From Streptomyces wuyuanensis (GTDB lineage Bacteria > Actinomycetota > Actinomycetes > Streptomycetales > Streptomycetaceae): a stretch of 64,000 nucleotides of DNA. Within the stretch, counting starts at the first letter, position 1, and every line of letters starts with the position of its first letter. The position numbers and the translations under genes are program-made. A model generated the notes under the pieces. It made no database searches. It saw only the letters and a list, made by a program, of their open reading frames with translations, and had not been told where the DNA came from. Below, piece by piece: positions 18,535 through 26,113 of the stretch. The stretch covers positions 15,819 to 79,818 of the forward strand of contig NZ_FNHI01000018.1 in NCBI RefSeq assembly GCF_900103455.1, written 5' to 3'.

Positions 18535-20415
18535 GTGTCCGAGCCAGACCGGCGCTCCGGCGGCAGGCCGACGTCGGTGAAGATCCTGGAGTCAGGGTCC
18601 GACCTGAGGCGCCGGGGCGGTCCCGCCGAAGAACTTCCGACCGGTACGAGAGCCACCCGCAAGGCCCGGAAAGCACGGTCGTCGCCCCGCCTCCGACGCC
18701 GTACCGAGGCGGGAGCCTGCGCCCTCGCCGCGCTCACCTGGGCCGGTACGGCCGTCGCACTCTCCGGCCCGGTCCTGGAGCGCGGCTGGATCGGAACCGT
18801 GCTGCACGGATTCGGTGCGCTGGCGATCCTGTGCGGACTGGTCGTCTGGGTACGCTCCCCCACGCCCGGAACCGGTCGGCTGCTGATGATCTGCGGCGCC
18901 GCGTTCCACCTCGGGGACCTGCGGGCGAGCCACCACCTCGCGCTCTTCGCGACCGGCTACTGCCTCGCATACCTGTGGACGGCGGTACTGGGCCACCTCG
19001 TGCTGGCGTTGCCGGACGGGCGTCTGGTGGACCGCCCGTCAAGGATCCTCGCGGTGGCCGGCTACGTCGGCGCGGTGGGCACGCAGATCGGCCGGTACGT
19101 CGCGGAGTCGCCACGACCGCCCTGGTGGTGGGACATGACGCCCGGCCCCAACACCGCCTGGGCACAGGCCGGCAGCTGGGTCTACATCGGACTGACGGTG
19201 GCCGTACTGGCGGTGGTGGCCCGCCGGTGGGCCTCGTCGACCCGGCTGCGCCGTCGTCATGCCACGGCCATGTGGGTCGCCGCGGCGGTGGCCGGGGCCG
19301 GCGGTGCCGCTGCCGCGACTGCGGGCGCATTCGGCGCACCCGTCCGCGTCCGGGTGGCGATCCTGCTCGCCGCGCTGGCCGTCGATCTGATCGTCATCCC
19401 GCTGGTCGCGGTGGCCAGGCTGGTCCAGCTGGAGATCGCGCAGGGACGGGCCGCTCGTGCGGTGCTGCGGATCGAGCAAGGAAACCCGCACCTTCCGCCC
19501 CAGCGGCTCCAGCAGGTGCTCGCCGACGCCCTGGGCGACCCCACGCTCACCCTCGTCCACCCGTCCGGCCCCGCGGACGGCACGCAGCCGCGGCCGCAGC
19601 GTCCCCCGAGCGGCCGGGCCGTCACGGGGGTCCGCCGCCGGGGCGCGCTCATCGCCCTCGTCGAGCACGACGAGGCGCTGGCCGCGCAGCGCCCGCTGGC
19701 CGAGGCCGCGGTCGGAGTCGCCGGGCTGGCCATCGACAACGCCCGTCTGTACGCGGCTCAGCAGGCCCAGTTGGAGGAACTGCGGCGGTCGCGGGAACGG
19801 ATCTCGACCGCCGCGTACGAGGAGCGTCACCGTATCCAGCGGGATCTCCACGACGGGGCGCAGCAGGAGCTCTACTCCGTGCTTCTGCTCCTCGACGTCG
19901 CCCGGCACGCATTGACCGGCACGCCGACGCCCGACCCGGCGGCAGCAGGGGCGACGGTCGAGCGGGCGCACCGACTGCTCGGCGAGGCGATCGCCGGATT
20001 ACGGGACCTGACCGAGGGCATCTACCCGACCGACCTGGTCGCGCACGGGCTGGCGGCGGCCGTGGACCGACTGGCCGACAGCGCGCCGGTGCCGCTCCAT
20101 ACCGAGATCCCCCCGTGCCGGTGGCCCCGGCACATCGAACTGACCGCCTACTTCCTGATCGTCGAAGCGCTGACGAACGCGTACAAGCACGCCGACGCCC
20201 AGCGAATTGGGCTGACGGTCCGTCCGGTGGACGGCGGCGTGGGGATCGAGATCAGTGACGACGGACGAGGCGGGGCATCCGCGAGTCCGGGCTCGGGGCT
20301 CAGCGGATTGCACGACCGTCTCGCGGCCGTCGGAGGAACCATGACCGTCACCAGCCCGGCCGGGTGCGGCACCCGGCTGACCGCACTGCTTCCCGTGGAG
20401 GATCCATGCGCGTAG
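18535..20415 (+). CDS. Membrane sensor histidine kinase (NarL-type pair)
   Basis: 626 residues from the GTG at 18535, chosen because GGGGGAGG ends 6 bases upstream. The first 300 residues hold about seven hydrophobic segments, for example HGFGALAILCGLVVWV and WVYIGLTVAVLAVVA. A GAF-like stretch follows, then a coil (ARLYAAQQAQLEELRRSRER). The phospho-acceptor His is in RDLHDGAQQELYSVLLLLD. HATPase motifs are EALTNAYKHADA and SDDGRGGASA. The response regulator start overlaps its end by 10 bases. Ligand unknown. Confidence 0.92.
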   Translation: MSEPDRRSGGRPTSVKILESGSDLRRRGGPAEELPTGTRATRKARKARSSPRLRRRTEAGACALAALTWAGTAVALSGPVLERGWIGTVLHGFGALAILCGLVVWVRSPTPGTGRLLMICGAAFHLGDLRASHHLALFATGYCLAYLWTAVLGHLVLALPDGRLVDRPSRILAVAGYVGAVGTQIGRYVAESPRPPWWWDMTPGPNTAWAQAGSWVYIGLTVAVLAVVARRWASSTRLRRRHATAMWVAAAVAGAGGAAAATAGAFGAPVRVRVAILLAALAVDLIVIPLVAVARLVQLEIAQGRAARAVLRIEQGNPHLPPQRLQQVLADALGDPTLTLVHPSGPADGTQPRPQRPPSGRAVTGVRRRGALIALVEHDEALAAQRPLAEAAVGVAGLAIDNARLYAAQQAQLEELRRSRERISTAAYEERHRIQRDLHDGAQQELYSVLLLLDVARHALTGTPTPDPAAAGATVERAHRLLGEAIAGLRDLTEGIYPTDLVAHGLAAAVDRLADSAPVPLHTEIPPCRWPRHIELTAYFLIVEALTNAYKHADAQRIGLTVRPVDGGVGIEISDDGRGGASASPGSGLSGLHDRLAAVGGTMTVTSPAGCGTRLTALLPVEDPCA

Positions 20416-21107
20416 CCGTCGTCGAGGACCAGCCGCTCCTGCAGGACGTTCTCGCCGAAGGCCTGACCAGCCGCGGGCTCACCGTGGTCGGCCGGGCCCG
20501 GGACGCCACCGAGGCCCTGCTCTTCCTCGAGCGGACGGAACCCGAAGTGGTCCTGCTCGACATCCGCTTGCCCCCGGGCTACTCCGACGAGGGGCTGTGC
20601 CTCGCCGAGACCGTACGGGCCCGGTATCCGGCGGTCGGACTGCTCGTCCTCTCCTCGTACGCCGAACTCCACTTCGCCCAGCGGCTGCTCGGGATGCAGG
20701 AGGACGCCCGGGCGGTGGGGTACGTGCTCAAGGAGCGGGTCGGGGACCTCAACGAGCTCGTCGAGGCGATCCGGCGGGTTGCCGCCGGTGAAGTGGTGGT
20801 GGACCGTCATCTCATCAACCGGCTGATGTCCAGGCAGCGTACGAGCGACCCGTTGGAGCGGTTGAGCCCGCACGAGCGGCGGATCCTGGCCCTGGTCGCC
20901 GAGGGGCGCTCCAACCTGGGCATCGCCGAGCAGATGGGCTGCCGGGTGAGCACCGTCGAGAAGCATCTCTCGTCGATCACCGCGAAGCTGGATCTCGCCC
21001 CGATCGGCGAGGCGACGCGACGCGGGGTGAACGTCCGGGTACTCGCCACGCTCGCGTTCCTGCGAACCGTTGACAGCAGTGCCGCTGCCGCCGGTGGGCC
21101 GCGGTGA
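20406..21107 (+). CDS. NarL/LuxR-family response regulator
   Basis: 233 residues. Start ATG at 20406 lies inside the last codons of the kinase with GTGGAGG upstream. Receiver: RVAVVEDQPLLQDVLAEGL, phospho-acceptor Asp in EVVLLDIRLPPG, Lys in GYVLKERVG. The LuxR HTH is LSPHERRILALVAEGRSN with the VSTVEKHLSSI recognition helix. Partner of the kinase immediately upstream. Confidence 0.93.
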   Translation: MRVAVVEDQPLLQDVLAEGLTSRGLTVVGRARDATEALLFLERTEPEVVLLDIRLPPGYSDEGLCLAETVRARYPAVGLLVLSSYAELHFAQRLLGMQEDARAVGYVLKERVGDLNELVEAIRRVAAGEVVVDRHLINRLMSRQRTSDPLERLSPHERRILALVAEGRSNLGIAEQMGCRVSTVEKHLSSITAKLDLAPIGEATRRGVNVRVLATLAFLRTVDSSAAAAGGPR

Positions 21108-21293
21108 CCGCGGGCCGCCCATGGTGCGGCGGCGCCTGCCACCCAGGTTTCCCCACCGTCGTGGTACGGGATCGCCTCCGCGACTCCCGTGGCTTTCCCG
21201 GTCGTTGCGCGTGCTCCGGGCGGCGATTCTCGTTGTGCGCCGCCGATGGTGCGCGGCGCGGTCCATCGCCATCGACCAGGAAGGCAAGCCATC

Positions 21294-21800
21294 GTGCGTG
21301 GCCGACCCGACATCTCCCTGAAACGACTCTCCGTACTCGCCACGGCGACCGTGCTCGCCGCGGTCGGCATGGGCGTCACCGCCGCACCGGCTAGTGCCGG
21401 GCCTATCGGGCCCTGCACCTCCCTGCGTTCGTTCAACCTGGAGTTCAGAACCGGCGGCGACGACCTGCGAGGCAACTCCGAGGTCATCGTGTGGCTCAGA
21501 ACCACCAGCGGAACCATGGAGCTGCAGCACGTGTGGGGTCGGTTCGCCGACCACACGAGCACCTCGCGCCTGGTCACGTTCCAGAACCCCAACTGGGCGG
21601 TGAACTCCTGCACCATCACCGGGGTGTCGGTCCGGATGGCGTCGCACCCCGAGTGGCACGAGACCGCCGACAACTGGAACATGGACGGCTTCGCCCTCCA
21701 GGGCTACTCCTCGACCGGCACGTACGGGTACTCCCTGTCGCGCAACAGCGCCAACAAGCGGTTCACCGCCGGCTCCCCCTGGTGGCACGCGACCGAGTAG
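21294..21800 (+). CDS. Secreted protein of unknown function
   Basis: 168 residues. The GTG at 21294 has AGGAAGG upstream. A signal peptide is clear: basic LKRLS, hydrophobic VLATATVLAAVGMGVTAA, cleavage near APASA-GP. The mature part (about 135 residues) is rich in aromatic residues and beta-strand patterns: FNLEFRTGGDDLRGNSEVIV, ADNWNMDGFALQGYSSTG. The RTGGDDLRG pattern resembles beta-sandwich domains in secreted or toxin-like proteins, but I cannot name the family. One disulfide is possible, from CTSL and NSCTI. It follows the response regulator by about 190 bases. Confidence 0.75.
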   Translation: MRGRPDISLKRLSVLATATVLAAVGMGVTAAPASAGPIGPCTSLRSFNLEFRTGGDDLRGNSEVIVWLRTTSGTMELQHVWGRFADHTSTSRLVTFQNPNWAVNSCTITGVSVRMASHPEWHETADNWNMDGFALQGYSSTGTYGYSLSRNSANKRFTAGSPWWHATE

Positions 21801-22108
21801 TGCGGCGGCAGGCCCCGGCCCGCACCCACCTGCCGGCCGACGGGCCGCGTCGCCGGCACAACGCGGCGGATTGACGGAAGACACAGAACGGGCGCCGGTC
21901 GGCCCACGGCCGCAGCAGTGCCGATACACGGCCGGCGTCCGCGCCAGGCAAGCCTGCGGCCACAGCCGTACGGCGGGCCGCACGGCTCGGCGGCGTGACC
22001 GCGGTGAACAGGGGGCGTGGCGGCGCAAGGCCGCCAGACGCGCACCGACAGCCGCGGCCACCGCTCCCGAGCCGCCGCCCGGCGACCGCAACGACGGCCT
22101 ACCGGCCT
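21801..22108. other. Intergenic between convergent genes, no gene seen
   Basis: About 300 bases between the secreted protein and the iron ABC ATPase, which point toward each other. No convincing frame or hairpin. Confidence 0.4.
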
Positions 22109-23161
22109 TCAATGCCGCACGTGTGGTACGGGGTGCAGCGTGCCCTCCCCCGTCACCCGGACCCCGGTTCGTCCGCCGGGGCGCACGGGTGCCGGGCCCG
22201 GCACCCGGACGTCGACCGGCGCGTCCATGCCGTCGACGGCGACCGTGACCATGGCGTCGTGGCCGTAGAAGCGGACATCGGTGACCGTGCCACGGGCGTC
22301 CGCCGCGGCGTCGGTCAGCCTGAGCTGTTCGGGACGGAGGAGCACCAGGCCCTCGCGCAGTCCGCTCGGCGGGGCGGCGAGCGCGACGCGTCCCAGGGGT
22401 GTCGTCGCCTCGTCCTTTGCCGCGGTGCCGGAGACGATGACGGCGTCGCCGACGAAGGCGGCAACCCACGGGTCGGCGGGGCGGTGGTAGACGTCCTGGG
22501 GGGCGGCGCACTGAGCGACGCGGCCGTTCCGGACGACCGCGACCAGATCCGCCGTGGACAGGGCCTCCTGCTGGTCGTGGGTGACCAGGACGGCTGTGGC
22601 GCCGGTGGCCTGGAGGGCGGCGCGTACATCGGCCCGCACCCCCGCCCTCAGGGCGCTGTCCAAGGCGTTGAAAGGCTCGTCGAGGAGCACCAGTTGGGGT
22701 TCGGGGGCCAGGGCGCGCGCCAGGGCGACACGCTGTTGCTGGCCACCGGAGAGCTCGTGCGGCATACGGTTGCCGTAGCCGCTCAGCCCGACGAGGTCCA
22801 GCATCTCGTCGGCACGCCTGCGGCGCGCGGCGCGGTCGAGGCCGGTCAGGCCGAACGCGACGTTGCGTGCCACGCTGAGATGCGGGAACAGGGCACCTTC
22901 CTGGGGAACGATGCCGATTCGGCGGCGCTCGGGCGGCAGATGCACACCGGGGGCCGTCAGAGTTCGGCCACCGAGCGTGACGCTGCCCGCGTCGGCGCGC
23001 AGGAAGCCCGCCACGATACGCAGCAAGGTCGTCTTGCCGCACCCCGAGGGGCCGAGGACGGCGGCCAGGGAGCCGCCGGGGACGGTGAGGTGGAGTCCGT
23101 CGAGCACCGTGGTGCCAGCGCCGTACGCCTTGCGCACTGCCGTGATCTGAAGGTCGGTCAT
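22109..23161 (-). CDS. Ferric-iron ABC transporter ATPase (FbpC-like)
   Basis: 350 residues. Walker A GPSGCGKTTLLRIVAGFLRA, Q-loop VPQEGALFPHLSV, ABC signature LSGGQQQRVALARAL, Walker B VLLDEPFNALD, and switch His in VLVTHDQQEAL. A C-terminal TOBE-like domain (LRPEQLRLTD) is typical of Fbp/Pot-type importers. ATG at 23161 overlaps the permease stop (ATGA). It energises the permease and lipoprotein encoded upstream. Confidence 0.93.
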   Translation of the reverse strand: MTDLQITAVRKAYGAGTTVLDGLHLTVPGGSLAAVLGPSGCGKTTLLRIVAGFLRADAGSVTLGGRTLTAPGVHLPPERRRIGIVPQEGALFPHLSVARNVAFGLTGLDRAARRRRADEMLDLVGLSGYGNRMPHELSGGQQQRVALARALAPEPQLVLLDEPFNALDSALRAGVRADVRAALQATGATAVLVTHDQQEALSTADLVAVVRNGRVAQCAAPQDVYHRPADPWVAAFVGDAVIVSGTAAKDEATTPLGRVALAAPPSGLREGLVLLRPEQLRLTDAAADARGTVTDVRFYGHDAMVTVAVDGMDAPVDVRVPGPAPVRPGGRTGVRVTGEGTLHPVPHVRH

Positions 23162-24777
23162 GTTCTGTGCCTTCCGAGCAGGTAGGACGGGACGGCGGCC
23201 AGAAGGATCAGCGCGGCGGCGTAGGGGGCCGCGGCGGCGAAGGATCCGGCGCCCGTCTCCGTCCAGAGACGGGTCGCCAGGGTGTCCATGCCGGTGGGGC
23301 GCAGCAGCAGGGTCGCGGGGAGTTCCTTCATGCAGACCACGAAGGTCAGGGCGGCCCCGGCGGCGATCCCGGGGGCGGCGAGCGGCACGGTCACCTCGCG
23401 CAGGGCCCCGAGCGGTGAGCGGCCCAGCGAACGGGCGACGTCCTCCAGCACGGGCGGGGCCTGGACGACGGCCGCCCGGGTGGCGGCCACCGCGACCGGC
23501 AGGAACAGCACGGCGTAGGCGCAGACCAGGAGCGGCAGTTCCTGGTAGAGCGGACGGGCGTAGCGGACCGCGAAGAACACCAGGGAGAGGGCGACGGTGA
23601 TGCCGGGCAGTGCGTGCCCCGCGTATGCGGCCTGCTCCAGCAGATGCGCTGCCCGGCCCCGGTGGCGCGCGGCGATCACGCCGACCGGCAGGGCCAGCAG
23701 TGTCGTGAGCGCGGCGCCCGCGGCGGCGACCCCGAGGGTGGTGAGCGCGGTGTCGGTGAGCGTGGTGGGGTCCCAGGTCGCGGAGGAGCCCACGGCCAGC
23801 CAGTAGCCGAGCGTGCCGAGCGGGAAGGCGACGGCGACGGCGACGACCGTGCCGCACCAGGCCAGCGCGGGCAGGCGCAGCCGGCCGAGGACCGCGGGTG
23901 CCGCCGGACGTGCCGTGCCCCTGCCGGTCCGGGAGTGCCGGGCGCGGCCCCGGGTACGGGACTCCGCGGCCACCAGTGCCACGGTCATGATCACGAGGAC
24001 GGCGCTGAGGGCGGCGGCGGGCGTGCGGTCGAAGCTCGCCCGGTACGACGTGTAGATCCCGCGCGTGAAGGTGTCGTACCGCATCAGCGACACGGCTCCG
24101 AAGTCGGACAGCACATACAGAGCCACCAGCAGTCCACCGCCGGCGGCGGCGGGGCGCAGCTGCGGAAGCGTCACCCGCAAGAAGGTGCGCAGCGGGCCGT
24201 GTCCGAGCGAGCGGGAGACCTCCTCCTGCGCGGGGTCGGTTCCGCGCAGCGCGGCGGAGACGGGCAGATAGACGTAAGGGAAGCTCACCAGGGTCAACGC
24301 CAGCGCCGCACCGGTGAATCCCGCGAGTCCGGGTGCCGCGGACAGCCAGGCGAAGGCCGCGACGTAACTCGGTACCGCAAGCGGCAGAGTCACCAGCACG
24401 GACCAGGCGCGGGCGCCGGGCAGCGCTGTTCTGACGGTCAGCCAGGCCAGGGACACGCCCAGCACCAGACAGGCGGGCACCACGGCGGCGGTGAGGGCCA
24501 GACTGCGGCCGAGCAGTGCGGCCGTACGCTCGTCGGCGACGATGTCCCAGGCATGGGCAGGGCCGCGCTCCAGGGCGCGTACGGCGAGATAAAGGAGCGG
24601 AAGCACCGCGAGCAGTGCGGCGGCGCAGGCGGGGACGAACAGGGCCGGGGAGGGGCGCGCGCCCGCGCTTCGCCGTCCACGCCGTCGCCCGGCGGGCGCC
24701 GGGGCGCCCGCCGGGTGGGCGGGACCGCGCGACGGTGCCGCGGAGTCCTGTGCGGCCGGGGTTTCCGGTGTGGGCAC
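23158..24777 (-). CDS. Ferric-iron ABC transporter permease, fused two-module (FbpB-like)
   Basis: 539 residues from the GTG at 24777, which lies 3 bases after the lipoprotein stop. It contains two homologous binding-protein-dependent permease modules with about 12 membrane segments in all. Each has an EAA-type loop: EEVSRSLGHGPLRTFLRVTL in the first and EDVARSLGRSPLGALREVTV in the second. The N-terminal 50 residues are Pro/Ala-rich and cytoplasmic. This fused form is usual for iron(III) importers of the FbpB/SfuB class. Translationally coupled to the ATPase. Confidence 0.92.
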   Translation of the reverse strand: MPTPETPAAQDSAAPSRGPAHPAGAPAPAGRRRGRRSAGARPSPALFVPACAAALLAVLPLLYLAVRALERGPAHAWDIVADERTAALLGRSLALTAAVVPACLVLGVSLAWLTVRTALPGARAWSVLVTLPLAVPSYVAAFAWLSAAPGLAGFTGAALALTLVSFPYVYLPVSAALRGTDPAQEEVSRSLGHGPLRTFLRVTLPQLRPAAAGGGLLVALYVLSDFGAVSLMRYDTFTRGIYTSYRASFDRTPAAALSAVLVIMTVALVAAESRTRGRARHSRTGRGTARPAAPAVLGRLRLPALAWCGTVVAVAVAFPLGTLGYWLAVGSSATWDPTTLTDTALTTLGVAAAGAALTTLLALPVGVIAARHRGRAAHLLEQAAYAGHALPGITVALSLVFFAVRYARPLYQELPLLVCAYAVLFLPVAVAATRAAVVQAPPVLEDVARSLGRSPLGALREVTVPLAAPGIAAGAALTFVVCMKELPATLLLRPTGMDTLATRLWTETGAGSFAAAAPYAAALILLAAVPSYLLGRHRT

Positions 24778-24779
24778 CG

Positions 24780-25796
24780 TCAGACCATTCCGACGTCCTG
24801 GAGCATGGCCAGGGTTTCCTTCAGCGAGTCGAGCCTGCCGAGGTCGATCTTCGGGGGCTGGAGGGAGTCCAGCGGCGGGAGCCCGTTGGCGGCCTTGACG
24901 CCCGCTGCCAGCGGGTACTCCTTGGTCTCGTCGGCGAAGTGCTTCTGGGACTCGGCCGAGAGCAGGAAGTCGACGGCCTTCTGTGCGTACTCGCTCTGCT
25001 TCTTGTCGGCGCCCTTCAGCTTGCCCACCCCGGCCACGTTGACCAGTCCGCCCGGGTCGCCCTCGGGCAGGAAGTGGATCCTGGCCTTGATCTTGTCCTC
25101 GCCCTCCTCGGCGGCCTTCGCGAACCAGTAGTAGTGGTTGAGCAGGCCGAGTGAGACCTCGCCTTCGTCCACGGCCCTGAGCACCTCGTCGTTCTTCTCG
25201 TACGCCTTGGGCTTGTTGGCCTTGAGGCCCTTGAGCCAGGTACGCGTGGCGTCGTCGCCCTCCAGGACGCGCATGCCGGTGACGAACGCCTGGAAGGAGG
25301 CGTTCGTGGGCGCGTATCCGACCTTGCCCTTCCACTCGGGCTTGACCAGGTCGTGGACGGAGTCCGGAGGTGTGGCGGCCTTGTCGGGGTTGTACGCGAG
25401 GACACGGACGCGTCCGCTGACGCCGACCCAGTCACCGGCCGCGCTCCGGTGGGACGGTGCCACCTCGTCCAGGGTGCTGCTGGGCAGTGGCGCGAGGCGG
25501 CCCTCCTTGGACAGCGCCCCGAGGGCCCCCGCGTCCTGCGAGAGGAAGAGGCCGGCCTCGGTCTCGTCACCCTCTTCCAGGAGCTGGGCGGAGAGTTCGG
25601 CGCTGTCGCCGTAGCGGACCTCGACCCGGGTGTTGAGGGAGTCCTCCAGCTTCTCGATCAGCGGCCCGACGAGGTTCTCGTTCCGGCCCGAGTAGATGAC
25701 GAGCCCGGCGGGCTCGTCGCTGCAGGCCCCGAGAGCGGGGATGAGCAAGGTCGCCGCGGCGAGCGCGGTGAGGCTGCGGGCCAAGGGGCGGCGCAT
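24780..25796 (-). CDS. Ferric-iron ABC transporter substrate-binding lipoprotein
   Basis: 338 residues. The lipoprotein signal is MRRPLARSLTALAAATLLIP followed by lipobox LGAC, with Cys the lipidated residue. The mature protein starts with the motif of iron-binding FutA/FbpA proteins, LVIYSGRNENLVGPLIEKLE. Later it has GLLNHYYWFAKAAEE, with the paired tyrosines that commonly ligate iron in this class. First gene of the iron operon. An iron-box-like sequence lies about 105 bases upstream, in the region shared with the divergent adenylation-fusion gene. Confidence 0.92.
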   Translation of the reverse strand: MRRPLARSLTALAAATLLIPALGACSDEPAGLVIYSGRNENLVGPLIEKLEDSLNTRVEVRYGDSAELSAQLLEEGDETEAGLFLSQDAGALGALSKEGRLAPLPSSTLDEVAPSHRSAAGDWVGVSGRVRVLAYNPDKAATPPDSVHDLVKPEWKGKVGYAPTNASFQAFVTGMRVLEGDDATRTWLKGLKANKPKAYEKNDEVLRAVDEGEVSLGLLNHYYWFAKAAEEGEDKIKARIHFLPEGDPGGLVNVAGVGKLKGADKKQSEYAQKAVDFLLSAESQKHFADETKEYPLAAGVKAANGLPPLDSLQPPKIDLGRLDSLKETLAMLQDVGMV

Positions 25797-25899
25797 GGCG
25801 GGTGATGCCTTCCTGCCGTGCCCACCGCCGTCACCGCACGGGGCGATGCCATGGGTGAGCGGCGAAACGGTGCCGGGGAACCTGTGAACAGAGTATTGA

Positions 25900-25918
25900 T
25901 AAGGTAAACCTTGCCTAA
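25900..25918. promoter_or_regulatory. Iron-box-like site (IdeR/DmdR type) upstream of the iron transporter
   Basis: Read on the minus strand, TTAGGCAAGGTTTACCTTA matches about 14 of 19 positions of the actinobacterial iron box TTAGGTTAGGCTAACCTAA. It lies in the promoter region of the lipoprotein gene. Iron-dependent repression is inferred. Confidence 0.65.
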
Positions 25919-26085
25919 CGGTCAAGGGTGACCTGTATAACAGCTCGGCCGCAGAAGGCCCACCGAGCGGGATCCGCCCGGATCACTCACCCCCAACCTT
26001 CGGGCGCGTCCGGACAGTTGGGGTTCACACGGCCCATCCGGCCGCACCCCCCGCCCCGCGGGGGGCGCCCCCGCCCCCTTCCGCA

Positions 26086-26104
26086 TAAGGGAAGCCTTAC
26101 CTAC
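26086..26104. promoter_or_regulatory. Iron-box-like site at the start of the adenylation-fusion gene
   Basis: TAAGGGAAGCCTTACCTAC matches about 13 of 19 iron-box positions. It ends 9 bases before the GTG start at 26114 and overlaps a possible -10 (TACGAT at 26102). Repression of this gene by an iron-loaded DmdR/IdeR protein is inferred. Confidence 0.55.
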
Positions 26105-26113
26105 GATGCGCCC

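Noticed and set aside
20148..23042. 964-residue minus-strand open frame
   Set aside because: It is antisense to the kinase, response regulator and secreted protein and reads as His/Arg/Pro-rich noise, a usual effect of high GC.
25928..26113. Extension of the adenylation fusion to an upstream start at 25928
   Set aside because: This would translate through the iron-box-like promoter region; the added residues are Pro/Arg-rich and unlike the family.
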